DNA of 64,000 nt from contig NZ_CP141643.1 of assembly GCF_038452275.1 (NCBI RefSeq), forward strand, positions 558,001-622,000, in the 5' to 3' direction. Shown here in pieces: positions 9,689 through 21,153 of this stretch. The notes under the pieces are model-generated. The model was given only the letters and a program-made list of their open reading frames with translations, was not told where the DNA came from and made no database searches. A program made the translations under genes and the position numbers. This stretch comes from Corynebacterium sp. BD556. Lineage in GTDB: Bacteria; Actinomycetota; Actinomycetes; Mycobacteriales; Mycobacteriaceae. Each line of letters opens with the position of its first letter. Position 1 is the stretch's first letter.

Positions 9689-9723
9689 CCGCGAGATAAG
9701 CCCCGAGGGGGATTATCTCGCGG
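9689..9723. terminator. long hairpin downstream of muramidase gene
   Basis: An 11-bp perfect stem, CCGCGAGATAA paired with TTATCTCGCGG, with a further CCCC/GGGG pairing in the loop. There is no T tract, so it may be a Rho-independent terminator of the weak T-poor type common in corynebacteria, or a 3' stability hairpin. Confidence 0.5.
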
Positions 9724-10235
9724 CGTTGACGTGCTCGCCTGAAATCCTCGGGCTATTTCCCATCCACGAGTGAAGTTGCACATGGTTGTACCGGTAGCGC
9801 CCGCGTCTGTTTGCTCCCCGGCTGCGCGGGTGTTGCTGTAGCGATGGCGCAGTTCAGCGTCGCAGATCTCGGCCTTACTTAGCTCAACTGCCAACCCACA
9901 AAGCGCAAGAGCGCATCTTATCGTTCATGGCAGAGTTGGCTTGCCAACCTCCACACTGGTTGGCGTGGGGCGCAGATCCTGCCGCTTTTTTCACAGCGCA
10001 GCCCACGTGCCCACCGAAGTAGCGCTGCGATTTAGCGACGTCAACCGCGCGCAGTTCAGAATCGAGCCCGACGTCCGTACGCTGCGGTGAATAATCCGCA
10101 ACGACAGCTCTGAAGACGTATCTCGCCCACAAATCCAGCGCGGCGTCGAATCGAGACCGCACCGTCAACCACGTCGCTCGCGGCTCCTATCGGGTCAGCT
10201 TTCCAACCGCAGCCGCCTTCCAAACCACGGAATTG
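9724..10235 (-). other. gene-poor stretch with a possible transposase remnant
   Basis: No intact gene is convincing in these about 500 bp. On the minus strand at about 9760-9800 one frame reads RYRYNHVQLHSWMGNSP, which resembles the C-terminal YN..R.HS.LG..TP motif of IS3/IS481 transposases, and there are stops and frame changes around it. Another minus frame at 9884-10168 is open for 94 aa but matches nothing I recognise. I read this as decayed DNA, possibly an old insertion sequence. Confidence 0.3.
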
Positions 10236-11030
10236 TTAAGGATCGTGGCGTGCTAGCGCCGGTGCCCGGCGCAAAAGATCGCGCACCCACTGCATGGACT
10301 TGAGATGAGCGGGCACAGCCCCTTTAAGCAGGTCACGGGTCAGTGGGGGGCTCGCTTCTACCGGGTGGTTGGCACCGATGAGCACAAGGTTTCCATAACG
10401 GCGACCTTTTAGCATGGGAGGATCTGCGATGACACCCACGTACGGCCACACTTCAACCATTCCCGCCAATTCCTCACGCGCTTCCTTCAGGTCGCTGTGC
10501 GAGCCACAGTTGGCCACGTAGACGCCGTTGTTGCTCAAACTCAACTTCGCCGCCGCGTAAAACTCCACTGTGGTTAGGCTCCGCGGGGTCAGCGCGGAGC
10601 TGAACACGTCCCGGATTATCACATCGCGGGTGGCGGGTTTAAACCCGAAGGTTTCTTCGCGGGCGTCGCCGACCCTAATTTTGACAGCCGGGGCCCGAGG
10701 AACGTCGAACAGCTCGCGTGCAAGAACGGCAAGCTTAGAGTCGATTTCAACCACCGTGTTCCGGCTGCCAGTCCACGCTGCCGCAAAGTAGCGCGCCAGT
10801 GTGCAGGCGCCGCCGCCGAGATGCGTCAGGCGCGGTTTGTCGAAGGTGGTTTCGTGGTCGAGGAAAGAGGCAATCCAGCGCATGTACTCAAAATCGAGGC
10901 GAAGCGGGTCGCCTGGCACAACGTGCGAGCTTGGCACCCCGTTGACCAGTAGAACCATGGAGCCGTCGGGTTCAGTGAAGATTTCGGCGACACCTGTGTC
11001 GATCTCATGGAACTCGCTTTGTGAGGCCAT
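10236..11030 (-). CDS. spermidine synthase-like methyltransferase-fold protein
   Basis: 264 aa with the Rossmann fold of the spermidine synthase family: [15 protein letters not shown] (about residues 69-83, nucleotide/SAM-like binding loop), [14 protein letters not shown] (acidic residue after beta 2) and [13 protein letters not shown]. It lacks the N-terminal membrane domain of the fused MFS-type members. Polyamine synthesis is not assured: many actinobacterial homologues have no proven substrate. It is divergent from mnmA; only 26 bp separate the two start codons, so the mnmA promoter lies inside the 5' end of this gene. Confidence 0.65.
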   Translation of the reverse strand: MASQSEFHEIDTGVAEIFTEPDGSMVLLVNGVPSSHVVPGDPLRLDFEYMRWIASFLDHETTFDKPRLTHLGGGACTLARYFAAAWTGSRNTVVEIDSKLAVLARELFDVPRAPAVKIRVGDAREETFGFKPATRDVIIRDVFSSALTPRSLTTVEFYAAAKLSLSNNGVYVANCGSHSDLKEAREELAGMVEVWPYVGVIADPPMLKGRRYGNLVLIGANHPVEASPPLTRDLLKGAVPAHLKSMQWVRDLLRRAPALARHDP

Positions 11031-11048
11031 GGACAGCGAGAGTACACT
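11019..11048 (+). promoter_or_regulatory. promoter of mnmA (leaderless)
   Basis: TTGTGA (11019-11024), 18-bp spacer, TACACT (11043-11048), 8 nt to the ATG at 11057. The -35 lies inside the 5' end of the divergent spermidine-synthase-like gene. Confidence 0.6.
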
Positions 11049-11056
11049 GCCGCGGT

Positions 11057-12154
11057 ATGCGCGTTTTGGTTGCTATGAGCGGGGGAGTCGACAGTTCCGT
11101 GGCGGCCGCTCGACTTGTCGAAGCCGGCCACGACGTCGTCGGTGTCCACCTAGCCCTGTCGCGCGACGCCCAAGCCACCCGGGAAACAGCGCGCGGCTGC
11201 TGCTCCTTGGAGGACTCAGCTGACGCACGGCGCGTCTGCGACAAGTTGGGCATTCCCTTCTACGTGTGGGACTTCTCAGAGCGCTTCCAAGAAGAAGTCA
11301 TTGACAACTTCGTCTGGTCCTACCAACACGGCGAAACCCCCAACCCATGTTTGAGGTGCAACGAGAAAATTAAGTTTGCAGCCTTGTTGGAACGCGCTCT
11401 AGCCCTGGGTTTCGACGCAGTAGCCACCGGCCACTACGCCATCGTCGACAGCGAAGGCAACTTACGGCGCTCCACAGACCCGAACAAAGACCAGTCCTAC
11501 GTCCTCGGAGTGCTCAACCGCCGCGAGCTCGACTCCTGCATATTCCCAGTCGGCGACACCGAAAAGCCCCAGATCCGCGCGGAGGCAGCCCGCCACGGCT
11601 TCGCCACGGCCCACAAGCCCGATTCCTACGACATCTGTTTCATTCCTGACGGCAACACCCAGGCGTTTTTGGGCAAAAGTATCGGCATGCGTCCGGGCCT
11701 CATCCGCGATCAAGACGGCACGACACTCAAAACCCACGACGGGGCGTTCCAGTACACGATCGGGCAACGCCGCGGCCTGGACTTGCGTGAACCCGCCGCC
11801 GACGGCAAACCGCGCTACGTCACTGCCATCGACGCCGAAACAGGGGATGTGACCGTAGGTCCGCGCGAGGCGCTGAAAGTCCATGAGATCCGCGCCGACC
11901 GGCTCAAGGTCTTGCATGAGGCGATGAGCGGCACCTTTGAAGCGCTCGTGCAGGTGCGCGCCCACGGTGGTGTGGTGGGCTGTCGCGCCACGATCGAAGG
12001 CGATGAGATGGTGCTTGCCTTGCATGAGCCGCTCGAAGGTGTCGCTCCCGGCCAGGCCGCAGTGATCTACCTGCCGGACCCGGATGGGCGCGGAGACATA
12101 GTGCTCGGATCTGGAACCATTCTCGCGCGACGAGACAACAAAGCACACGGGTAA
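11057..12154 (+). CDS. mnmA: tRNA-specific 2-thiouridylase MnmA
   Basis: MnmA puts sulfur on U34 of tRNA-Lys, -Glu and -Gln, using ATP and a persulfide donor. 365 aa. The PP-loop [11 protein letters not shown] is at residues 8-18; the two catalytic cysteines are in [12 protein letters not shown] (about 97-100) and YDICFIP (about 195). C-terminal OB-like and beta domains follow. I chose the ATG at 11057 over an upstream in-frame ATG because a TACACT box lies 8 nt before it and [10 protein letters not shown] is the family's usual N-terminus. The likely sulfur donor is the cysteine desulfurase at 7393. Two of its usual substrates, tRNA-Gln and tRNA-Glu, have genes at 60.5 kb, although those copies carry C34 rather than U34. 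Confidence 0.95.
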   Translation: MRVLVAMSGGVDSSVAAARLVEAGHDVVGVHLALSRDAQATRETARGCCSLEDSADARRVCDKLGIPFYVWDFSERFQEEVIDNFVWSYQHGETPNPCLRCNEKIKFAALLERALALGFDAVATGHYAIVDSEGNLRRSTDPNKDQSYVLGVLNRRELDSCIFPVGDTEKPQIRAEAARHGFATAHKPDSYDICFIPDGNTQAFLGKSIGMRPGLIRDQDGTTLKTHDGAFQYTIGQRRGLDLREPAADGKPRYVTAIDAETGDVTVGPREALKVHEIRADRLKVLHEAMSGTFEALVQVRAHGGVVGCRATIEGDEMVLALHEPLEGVAPGQAAVIYLPDPDGRGDIVLGSGTILARRDNKAHG

Positions 12155-12163
12155 TCTGCAGTC

Positions 12164-13033
12164 ATGGCGTCAATACCCACGTCAGGTTCCACCGCATTCG
12201 GCTTAGGGGAGCTGCCCGGAACGGACCTGCGGCAGGCCGCGGACGTGGTCATTAGCGAATCCCCGTTGCCGCATCTCCCGCAGCTACCCGCCCGCGGAAT
12301 CGGCTTCGATGCGATCGGACGCACCGCCGCGCTTGTCCCCATCCCCATCGACCGCGGCCCCCGCGGGTGGCGCGTGTCCAGCCAGCACCGCACGGTGCGC
12401 GACCACATGCCACGAGACTTGGACGAGTTAGAAGGCTACTGGGGCAAGGTGGATACGTTGAAGGTGCAGGTGGTGGGGCCGTGGACGCTCGCTGCAGAGG
12501 TGGAGATGAAAAACGGCCACCGCATGATCACGGACCCGGGAGCGTTGCGCGACATCACCGAAGCGCTGGCCGAGGCCGTCAATGAGCACCTTCAGGACGT
12601 GGCCCGCCGCTTCAGCGCACGAACCGTGCTCCAGCTCGACGAGCCGAGACTTGGCCAAGTGATGCGCGGCGAGCTGCGCGGCGCCACCCGTTACCACGAC
12701 ATTCCGGCAGTTCCGGAGCCATTGGAGCGCCTCGAACCGTTCGGCGATTTCCTCCTACACACCGATGCACTGGTGGAAACTGACTGGCTCACTGTCGATG
12801 TGGCGGCAGCCACCCAGACCCAGCAAAAGGATGCCCTGGCACGACTTATCGAAGGCGGTACTCGCTTGGCGGTGGCCCCAGTTGAGCCGTCGCAGTTGTG
12901 GCGCTTTTTCGATGACGTCCAGATCGATCCCGCCAGCGTCAACATCGATGTGTGGGCGCGGCCCGCCACCACTCTTGTCGGCGCCGCCAGCAACTACAAA
13001 CAGGCCCGCGAGATGTCCGAGGGCTTGCTGTGA
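12164..13033 (+). CDS. MetE C-terminal-like (cobalamin-independent methionine synthase family) protein
   Basis: 289 aa, so less than half of true MetE (about 750 aa): only a UROD/MetE-type barrel is present. LQLDEPRLGQV resembles the MetE sequence with the conserved acidic residues, but the His/Cys zinc ligands of catalytic MetE are not obvious. This matches the short MetE-like proteins found between mnmA and ligA in mycobacteria (Rv3015c type). Methionine synthase activity is therefore doubtful. A TAATCT box ends 6 nt before the ATG and overlaps the mnmA stop, so it can have its own leaderless transcript as well as read-through from mnmA. Confidence 0.7.
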   Translation: MASIPTSGSTAFGLGELPGTDLRQAADVVISESPLPHLPQLPARGIGFDAIGRTAALVPIPIDRGPRGWRVSSQHRTVRDHMPRDLDELEGYWGKVDTLKVQVVGPWTLAAEVEMKNGHRMITDPGALRDITEALAEAVNEHLQDVARRFSARTVLQLDEPRLGQVMRGELRGATRYHDIPAVPEPLERLEPFGDFLLHTDALVETDWLTVDVAAATQTQQKDALARLIEGGTRLAVAPVEPSQLWRFFDDVQIDPASVNIDVWARPATTLVGAASNYKQAREMSEGLL

Positions 13034-13041
13034 ACACGAAC

Positions 13042-15819
<2,778 letters not shown>

Positions 15820-15833
15820 AGCGGGCCCTGGTG

Positions 15834-16070
15834 TTAGGCGGAGGCGAGTCGCGCTGCGCTGATGCCCACCAGCACTGCTGCCGCGGCGGCTATGGCCAGC
15901 CACAGGAGGTAAGGAAGCGCCGTGTTCCACGGGGTTGTCTGGGAGACGAGGATTAATACTCCCGCGGTCACGGCTGTGTTGAACAGTTCCTTGCCTGGTG
16001 TGAGTTTCCGGCGCGCAACGGTTACTGCAGTGAGCGTGAGCATGAGCAGCATGATTATCACTTGGATCAT
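15834..16070 (-). CDS. small hypothetical membrane protein
   Basis: 78 aa, nearly all hydrophobic: a first helix (about 1-18), a charged loop ARRKLTPGKE, and two more helices (about 30-45 and 50-73). ATG overlaps the stop of the serine hydrolase as ATGA and follows GGAAGG, so it is translationally coupled as the third gene of the regulator-hydrolase-membrane operon. I do not recognise the family. It could be a partner or immunity-type membrane protein of the hydrolase, but nothing in the sequence proves this. Confidence 0.65.
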   Translation of the reverse strand: MIQVIIMLLMLTLTAVTVARRKLTPGKELFNTAVTAGVLILVSQTTPWNTALPYLLWLAIAAAAAVLVGISAARLASA

Positions 16071-17089
16071 GGTTTGTTTTCCTTCCCTGTGCCTGGGGTG
16101 CGAAGCAAGGCTGCACCGATAACCTCCACACCCAAGGGTGTATTGCCGGCGACGAAAGCCGCGCGCTTCGGGTCTGCCGGATCCCACACGATGACTGTGC
16201 TAAAGCCCCCGGTCCCGCCGTTGTGGTAGGGGTATTCTGTGCCGTCAATTTCCCGCTCGAGCCAGCCGTCGTCGGGCCTGCCGTGGTCTGCGACCCACGC
16301 AACGTACTTTGCCATGTCGGTGGCTGTGGAGCGGATCGCGCCGGCCGGCGCCCAACCGTCCATGTCCCAGGGCTTTGCTGCACGCCCATCGGTTCTGCGG
16401 CCGCGCGGGGCGTCGTCGACAGTGCCCGGTGCGGCAAGGTAAGTCTCGCTCATCCCGGCGGGCTCGAAGATCCGGGTGCGCAGCATCGCTTCGTAGGAGC
16501 TGCCGGTGTGCAAGGCGAGCAACTGGCCGAGCAACGCTTGGCTGTAATTCGAGTAGTTGTACTCGCCACGGCCTTTGAGCGTTGCGTCCTTGGCGGAGTC
16601 CAAGATTTGTTGTGGGGTGTCGCGGCGGTAGGGGTTGCCGCCGTCGCGCACTCGGGCGGTGAGCAGTTCGACTGTGGTGATGGATTCGATGGTGTCAAGG
16701 CCCGCGGTGTGGTTTAGCAGTTCGCCGATGGTGACGTCGGCGATGGGGGTGTCGTTGACCTCGTAGAGTTCACCGACGGTGGTTTCAACAGTGAGCTGTT
16801 TTTCCTCCACGAGTTGGCGCACGAGCTCCGCGTTGAACGTCTTTGTCAGCGAGCCGATCTCGACTTCGGTGTGTTCATCGGCGCCCAGCCCGCCGAAGGT
16901 GACCTCGCCGTTGTCGTAGATGAATGCAGTAAGGTCGTGGTGGCCTTTGGCGGCTTCGTCGGTGAGGGTAGCCGAGATTGTTTCTGAGCCGGTGGATTCG
17001 CTAGATAGGTTAAGGGGAAGTGGCCCGAAAGCGAGGAGTATGCCAGCGGTGGCCAGGCCGGCCGCGGCGCCGATGATTGCCTGTTTCAT
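16067..17089 (-). CDS. serine hydrolase of the class C beta-lactamase / D-Ala-D-Ala carboxypeptidase family
   Basis: 340 aa, exported or anchored by an N-terminal hydrophobic segment (residues about 3-22). The family's active-site motifs are clear: S80-L-T-K83, YSNY for the Tyr motif, and HNGGTGG near the C-terminus in place of KTG. Such proteins act as peptidases, esterases or beta-lactamases; the true substrate cannot be told. The start overlaps the stop of the upstream regulator (TGATG) and its own stop overlaps the next gene, giving a tight three-gene operon controlled by the wHTH protein. A much longer frame upstream is antisense to, or out of frame with, the regulator and was not used. 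Confidence 0.85.
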   Translation of the reverse strand: MKQAIIGAAAGLATAGILLAFGPLPLNLSSESTGSETISATLTDEAAKGHHDLTAFIYDNGEVTFGGLGADEHTEVEIGSLTKTFNAELVRQLVEEKQLTVETTVGELYEVNDTPIADVTIGELLNHTAGLDTIESITTVELLTARVRDGGNPYRRDTPQQILDSAKDATLKGRGEYNYSNYSQALLGQLLALHTGSSYEAMLRTRIFEPAGMSETYLAAPGTVDDAPRGRRTDGRAAKPWDMDGWAPAGAIRSTATDMAKYVAWVADHGRPDDGWLEREIDGTEYPYHNGGTGGFSTVIVWDPADPKRAAFVAGNTPLGVEVIGAALLRTPGTGKENKP

Positions 17090-17586
17090 CAGTGTGCCTC
17101 CGCTGCGGTGATGATTGTCATTAGGGCGATCACGCGGGATGGGGGCACGGAGTATGCGCCGTTGGCTTTGGTTACCCAGCCGCCGGCTTGCAGCTCGTTG
17201 AGGTGGTGGTAGGCGGTTCCCATTGAGGAGACTACTCCGGCTGAGACTAGTTTGGCTGCTGTCGCGGGATCGCACAGTACGTACCGCAGGATTTCGCCGC
17301 GGACGGGGTGGGCGAGGGCAGCGATGCGGCCGATTTGTTCTTCCCATGTGTTGTCGGTGATCCAGTGGGTGGGTCGTGCCCATTGGTACGTGGCGATCTG
17401 TTTGCCCACGGCCACGGATCCGCCGAAGGTTACGGCGCCGTCTGGCAGTTCGGGGTTGTTATTGATGGGGGAGATGATGTCGGGCAGACCCTCGACGAGG
17501 GAGGGAGGGGAGTGGAGGAGTTGTTTTTCTAGCTTGTCGACGCGTTCTTCGAGCGTGCTCAGGCGATCAAGGAGTGTAAGATCCAT
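17089..17586 (-). CDS. ArsR-like winged-helix transcriptional regulator
   Basis: 165 aa. The N-terminal about 25 residues form a coiled coil (LLDRLSTLEERVDKLEKQL). The second half is a winged helix: IAALAHPVRGEILRYVL, then a recognition-helix region SSMGTAYHHLNELQAGGWV, as in ArsR-family or helix-turn-helix-20 proteins. No metal-binding cysteine pair is seen, so the signal is unknown. It is the first gene of the hydrolase operon and has an inverted repeat in its promoter, suggesting self-control. Confidence 0.75.
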   Translation of the reverse strand: MDLTLLDRLSTLEERVDKLEKQLLHSPPSLVEGLPDIISPINNNPELPDGAVTFGGSVAVGKQIATYQWARPTHWITDNTWEEQIGRIAALAHPVRGEILRYVLCDPATAAKLVSAGVVSSMGTAYHHLNELQAGGWVTKANGAYSVPPSRVIALMTIITAAEAH

Positions 17587-17615
17587 ACACTCTATAATTC
17601 CAGAATTTTAAAAAG

Positions 17616-17639
17616 TTGACAATGGTGGGGTGTTGTCAA
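17616..17639. promoter_or_regulatory. inverted repeat TTGACAA-N10-TTGTCAA, likely operator
   Basis: Perfect 7-bp arms at 17616-17622 and 17633-17639. Read on the minus strand, the proximal arm supplies a -35 (TTGTCA), followed by 17 bp, AATTAT (17594-17599) and 7 nt to the regulator's ATG. A protein bound here would block that promoter. The best candidate is the winged-helix protein itself. Confidence 0.55.
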
Positions 17640-17642
17640 ATT

Positions 17643-18311
17643 TCATTTCCGCAGCATCGCCCCGATGATCGTTCCCAAATCGCCCACTTGCTTGACCTCG
17701 GAAGCCAAAAAATCCGGGCCGCCGATCCTTCCGACGATCAGCACCATGTTCGTGCCGGTCAAAGGGCACGCAGCAAGGGTTGTGTCCAGCAGCCACCACG
17801 GCTGAGGCACCCAGTCATCAGACTCAGGTTGCAAAATACGAGCGGCGTCGACACCGTGCATGACCGGCGAGGATCCGTCGTCGCCCGGAGCTGCCTGGGA
17901 GGCGGCGACGCGCACCAAACCTTCTCCGGTGTCTTCCAATGCAACAGCCCACGAGGAGGTCATCGCCTGGGGCATGACGGAGACAAGCTCCTCCATCGCG
18001 GAGTGGACGTTTTTTGTCTGCGAAGCGATCCGGGCGAGCATCTCGATCTGCCCGCGTCGATCCACCCGCCCGGTGAAGGGACGGATGCTGTCTACTTCCA
18101 CGCCGTCGACGCTGGCGGCGGCGGTAATGAGGGCGTCGACAAGCGTGCCGGTAGGAAGCTCGACCACGATGTCGTCCGTGACCTCGCCGTTGCTGTCCGA
18201 TTGTACGATGTCCACGGAGCGGATGTCAGCATCGATCATTCCCAGTGCCTCAGCGAGCTCGCCGAGGCTGCCCGGGGTATCGGGAAGGGTCACGCGGATC
18301 AAATAGGACAT
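17643..18311 (-). CDS. ACT domain-containing protein
   Basis: 222 aa. An ACT domain (amino-acid-binding regulatory fold) fills residues about 1-75: YLIRVTLPDTPGSLGELAEALG is the typical first strand and helix. The rest is an uncharacterised domain with a PWWLLDTTLAACPL sequence. It matches in position and type the mycobacterial Rv3013-like protein, always next to ligA and gatC. It probably binds an amino acid but its output is unknown. It is divergent from gatC and stops just before the hydrolase-operon promoter. Confidence 0.75.
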   Translation of the reverse strand: MSYLIRVTLPDTPGSLGELAEALGMIDADIRSVDIVQSDSNGEVTDDIVVELPTGTLVDALITAAASVDGVEVDSIRPFTGRVDRRGQIEMLARIASQTKNVHSAMEELVSVMPQAMTSSWAVALEDTGEGLVRVAASQAAPGDDGSSPVMHGVDAARILQPESDDWVPQPWWLLDTTLAACPLTGTNMVLIVGRIGGPDFLASEVKQVGDLGTIIGAMLRK

Positions 18312-18440
18312 GAGCTATTTATATCACCGGGGGCTACGCGCACTCGCCCCCACTCGCTGCCCGTCACGCCCGGCGCGCGGAGGCCGTGGTTTAAGATGGT
18401 GTCGTTTTTAGGTTGCACACCGCCGAAGATTGGATTTGCA

Positions 18441-18749
18441 TTGTCTGAAACTTCAGGGATCTCCCGCGATGAGGTCGCCCACATCGCACGACTTGCCAGG
18501 ATCTCTATGGCCGAAAGTGAGCTCGACCAGCTCGCGGCCCAACTCGATGAGATCGTCGACGCGGTCTCCAAGGTCCAAAGCGTCAACACCGAAGGTGTCG
18601 AACCGATGAGCCACCCGCACTCCATCGACGCCGGCATGCGCCCCGACGTGGAAAAGAAGACCCTGACACAACAACAAGCGCTCGACCAGGCTCCCGCAGT
18701 GGAAGACGAACGTTTTGTTGTGCCGCAGATTCTAGGAGAAGGCGAGTAA
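18441..18749 (+). CDS. gatC: aspartyl/glutamyl-tRNA amidotransferase subunit C
   Basis: GatC links GatA to GatB in the amidotransferase that turns Glu-tRNA-Gln (and Asp-tRNA-Asn) into the amide form. 102 aa, usual size. ISRDEVAHIARLARI at the N-terminus and EGVEPMSHP in the middle are diagnostic. The only sensible start near the conserved N-terminus is TTG at 18441; no clear Shine-Dalgarno is present. A TAAGAT box at 18392-18397 would give a 5' leader of about 35 nt. GTG at 18399 is a less likely start. gatA follows after 3 bp. Confidence 0.9.
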   Translation: MSETSGISRDEVAHIARLARISMAESELDQLAAQLDEIVDAVSKVQSVNTEGVEPMSHPHSIDAGMRPDVEKKTLTQQQALDQAPAVEDERFVVPQILGEGE

Positions 18750-18752
18750 ATC

Positions 18753-20240
18753 ATGACCGGTTACACGATGCCCGCCGAAGGACTCATCAGTTTGCCTGCC
18801 CACGTCCTCGCCGAGAAGATTCAAACCGGCGAGTTAACCTCACGCGAGGTCACTCAGGCATTCCTCGACCGGATCGCGGCGACAGACCAAACGCTCGGCG
18901 CTTTCCTCCATGTCGGCGCCGAAGCGGCTCTCGCCGCAGCCGATGAGGTCGACGCTCAGGTCAAGGCGGGAAACAAGCCCGCCTCCGCCCTAGCAGGAGT
19001 GCCCCTCGCGCTGAAAGATCTGCTAGTTACTACCGACGCCCCCACCACGGCCGCCTCGAAGATTCTCGAAGGCTACATGAGCCCCTACGACGCCACGGTG
19101 GTTACTCGTCTGCGTGAAGCTGGTATCCCCATTTTGGGCAAGACGAACCTTGACGAGTTCGCCATGGGATCTTCGACGGAGAACTCCGCATACAAGAACA
19201 CCAAAAACCCGCACGATCTTGAAAGAACCCCGGGTGGCTCCGGTGGCGGTACCGCCGCAGCCCTCGCCTCCGGTCAAGCACCGCTCGGTATCGGCACAGA
19301 TACGGGTGGTTCCATCCGCCAACCCGCGTCGTTGACCGGCACCGTCGGTGTTAAGCCGACCTACGGCGCCGTCTCGCGCTACGGCGTGATCGCCTGCGCT
19401 TCCTCCCTCGATCAGGTAGGCCCCTGCGCCAACAACGTCTTGGACACGGCGCTGCTCCACGAGATCATCGCTGGGCACGATGAATTTGACGCGACCTCCG
19501 TCGAGCGTGAGGTTGCCCCTGTTGTTGCCGCGGCGCGCGAGGGTGCTTCGGGCGACCTCAGCGGTGTGCGAATCGGTCGCATTAAGCAGTTCGACCGTCC
19601 GGGCACCCAAGAGGGTGTGAGCAAAGTTATCAACGCCGCCTTTGCTCAGCTCCAGCGCCAGGGAGCGGAGATTGTCGAGGTTGATTGTCCGAGTTTCGAC
19701 GACGTGATGGGCGCTTATTACATCATCCAGATGTCCGAGGTTTCCTCTAACTTGGCCCGCTTCGATGGCATGCGTTACGGCCTGCGCGTAGGAGACGACG
19801 GCACTCGTTCCGCCGAGCAGGTCATGGCCCAAACCCGCGGCACAGGTTTCGGCTCCGAAGCCAAGCGTCGTATCCTGCTGGGCACCTATGCGCTGTCTGT
19901 TGGCTACTACGATGCCTACTACTTGCAGGCCCAGCGCGTACGCACGCTTATCGCCCGCGACTTCGAGCGTGCCTTCGAAAAAGTGGATGTGATTGCTGGG
20001 CCGACAGCTCCGCAAACCGCCTTTAAGCTCGGTGAGAAGGTCGATGACCCCTTGGCTATGTATAACTTCGACCTGTTTACTTTGCCGTTAAACCTTGCCG
20101 GCCTGCCTGGCATGTCGGTGCCTGCGGGTCAGGCCGAGGACACAAATATGCCGGTGGGTTTGCAGCTCATCGCACCGGCATTCGCGGACGACCGTTTGTA
20201 CCGTGTCGGCGCGGCCTTCGAGGCGGGTCTGAACGCATAA
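18753..20240 (+). CDS. gatA: aspartyl/glutamyl-tRNA amidotransferase subunit A
   Basis: The glutaminase subunit of GatCAB: it frees ammonia from glutamine for transfer to the misacylated tRNA. 495 aa. The amidase signature runs from [11 protein letters not shown] to [10 protein letters not shown], and the Ser-cisSer-Lys triad is K88 (LALKDL), S163 (GGSGGG) and S187 (TGGSIR). It starts 3 bp after gatC and is surely co-translated with it. gatB is separated from gatCA by the siderophore and pfkA genes, as in other corynebacteria. Together with a presumably non-discriminating GltX at 58.9 kb it supplies Gln-tRNA. Confidence 0.97.
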   Translation: MTGYTMPAEGLISLPAHVLAEKIQTGELTSREVTQAFLDRIAATDQTLGAFLHVGAEAALAAADEVDAQVKAGNKPASALAGVPLALKDLLVTTDAPTTAASKILEGYMSPYDATVVTRLREAGIPILGKTNLDEFAMGSSTENSAYKNTKNPHDLERTPGGSGGGTAAALASGQAPLGIGTDTGGSIRQPASLTGTVGVKPTYGAVSRYGVIACASSLDQVGPCANNVLDTALLHEIIAGHDEFDATSVEREVAPVVAAAREGASGDLSGVRIGRIKQFDRPGTQEGVSKVINAAFAQLQRQGAEIVEVDCPSFDDVMGAYYIIQMSEVSSNLARFDGMRYGLRVGDDGTRSAEQVMAQTRGTGFGSEAKRRILLGTYALSVGYYDAYYLQAQRVRTLIARDFERAFEKVDVIAGPTAPQTAFKLGEKVDDPLAMYNFDLFTLPLNLAGLPGMSVPAGQAEDTNMPVGLQLIAPAFADDRLYRVGAAFEAGLNA

Positions 20241-20248
20241 GGGGCAGG

Positions 20249-20267
20249 ATAGGTTAGGCTTACCTGC
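20249..20267. promoter_or_regulatory. DtxR-like iron box and -10 at siderophore-interacting protein gene
   Basis: ATAGGTTAGGCTTACCTGC matches 15 of 19 positions of the DtxR consensus TTAGGTTAGSCTAACCTAA. It abuts the ATG at 20268 and contains the -10 TAGGCT (20255-20260), 7 nt before the start. DtxR bound with iron would cover the promoter of a leaderless mRNA. Confidence 0.7.
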
Positions 20268-21107
20268 ATGACCAATCCGTCCCGACCCGTCCGACGTGCC
20301 AGCGAAGCGAGGGTGACTAATAAAGTCCAGCTCTCCCCGGAAATGATCCGGCTGTCGCTCAACGCTCCAGGCCTCAAAGGTCAGAAGCTGGCGCACACGG
20401 ACCACTACATCAAGTTTCTGTTCGTCCCCGAAGAAGCCGACTACTCGTGGCCCTTCGACTTAGCCGACATCCGCGCGACCCGGCCGCGCCATCTCCACCC
20501 CGTCACTAGGACGTACACTTTGCGCCGGGTGGACGTGGAAAGCGGGGACATGGACATAGACTTCGTCGTCCACTCAACCACCGGACTGGCCAGCTCGTGG
20601 GCGAGCCGTGCCGAAATCGGAGACGTCATCGCCTTTGTTGGACCAGGAGGCGCATGGCACCCCGAAAAGATCTACTCCCACTTCGTTTTTGTGGGTGATG
20701 AGACTGCAGCACCAGCGATTGCAGCGGGTGTTGAGAAGCTTCCGCCGGGCGCGACCGCAGATGTTTACGTGGAAATCTCCGGCGCCGGAGCCGAATTTGA
20801 GATGCCGCACGGCGAGGGGGTGAACATGCGCTGGATCTACCGCGACAATGCGCTACACGGCACGGCCTTGGCGCAGGCTGTGCGCGACGCAGGGATCCCC
20901 GACAAGCCAACCGGCTGGTTCATCCACGGTGTCGCGGAAATGGTCAAGGAAATGCGCCGCTTCCTCTTTATTGAAAACGAAGTGGAGAAAAAGGACGTCT
21001 CCATTTCCGGGTACTGGCGTTTGGGGATGACCGAAGACGACTGGCAAGCGTCGAAACGCGAGTTCGTTGCGGAGATGGAGTTACTCGAAGCCCGGGAAGG
21101 TCTGTGA
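20268..21107 (+). CDS. siderophore-interacting protein (FAD-dependent ferric-siderophore reductase)
   Basis: A cytosolic ViuB/SIP-family flavoprotein that reduces ferric siderophores to free iron. 279 aa. The N-terminal FAD-binding barrel has RTYTLRRVD (R-x-Y-[ST] motif, about residues 84-92) and [15 protein letters not shown]; the C-terminal NAD(P)H-binding part has [12 protein letters not shown] (about 144-155). Iron control is supported by the DtxR-like box over its promoter. It sits between gatA and pfkA without other iron genes. Confidence 0.9.
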   Translation: MTNPSRPVRRASEARVTNKVQLSPEMIRLSLNAPGLKGQKLAHTDHYIKFLFVPEEADYSWPFDLADIRATRPRHLHPVTRTYTLRRVDVESGDMDIDFVVHSTTGLASSWASRAEIGDVIAFVGPGGAWHPEKIYSHFVFVGDETAAPAIAAGVEKLPPGATADVYVEISGAGAEFEMPHGEGVNMRWIYRDNALHGTALAQAVRDAGIPDKPTGWFIHGVAEMVKEMRRFLFIENEVEKKDVSISGYWRLGMTEDDWQASKREFVAEMELLEAREGL

Positions 21108-21108
21108 G

Positions 21109-21126
21109 CACCTTCCGTGGAAGGTG
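21109..21126. promoter_or_regulatory. palindrome over the pfkA -35 region
   Basis: CACCTTCC-GT-GGAAGGTG, perfect 8-bp arms. It contains the -35 candidate TGGAAG (21118-21123), which lies 17 bp before TAAAGT (21141-21146), the -10 of pfkA; the start codon follows after 7 nt. The 2-nt centre is too small for an RNA loop, so a protein-binding operator is more likely than a terminator. Regulator unknown. Confidence 0.45.
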
Positions 21127-21153
21127 GCCGAGAGCGAGGATAAAGTGGTGTCC

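Noticed and set aside
12164-13033. True methionine synthase MetE
   Set aside because: Less than half of MetE length and no clear zinc ligands; called only as MetE-C-like.
17616-18440. Long N-terminal extension of GatC
   Set aside because: GatC proteins are about 100 aa; the extension is antisense to the ACT-domain gene.
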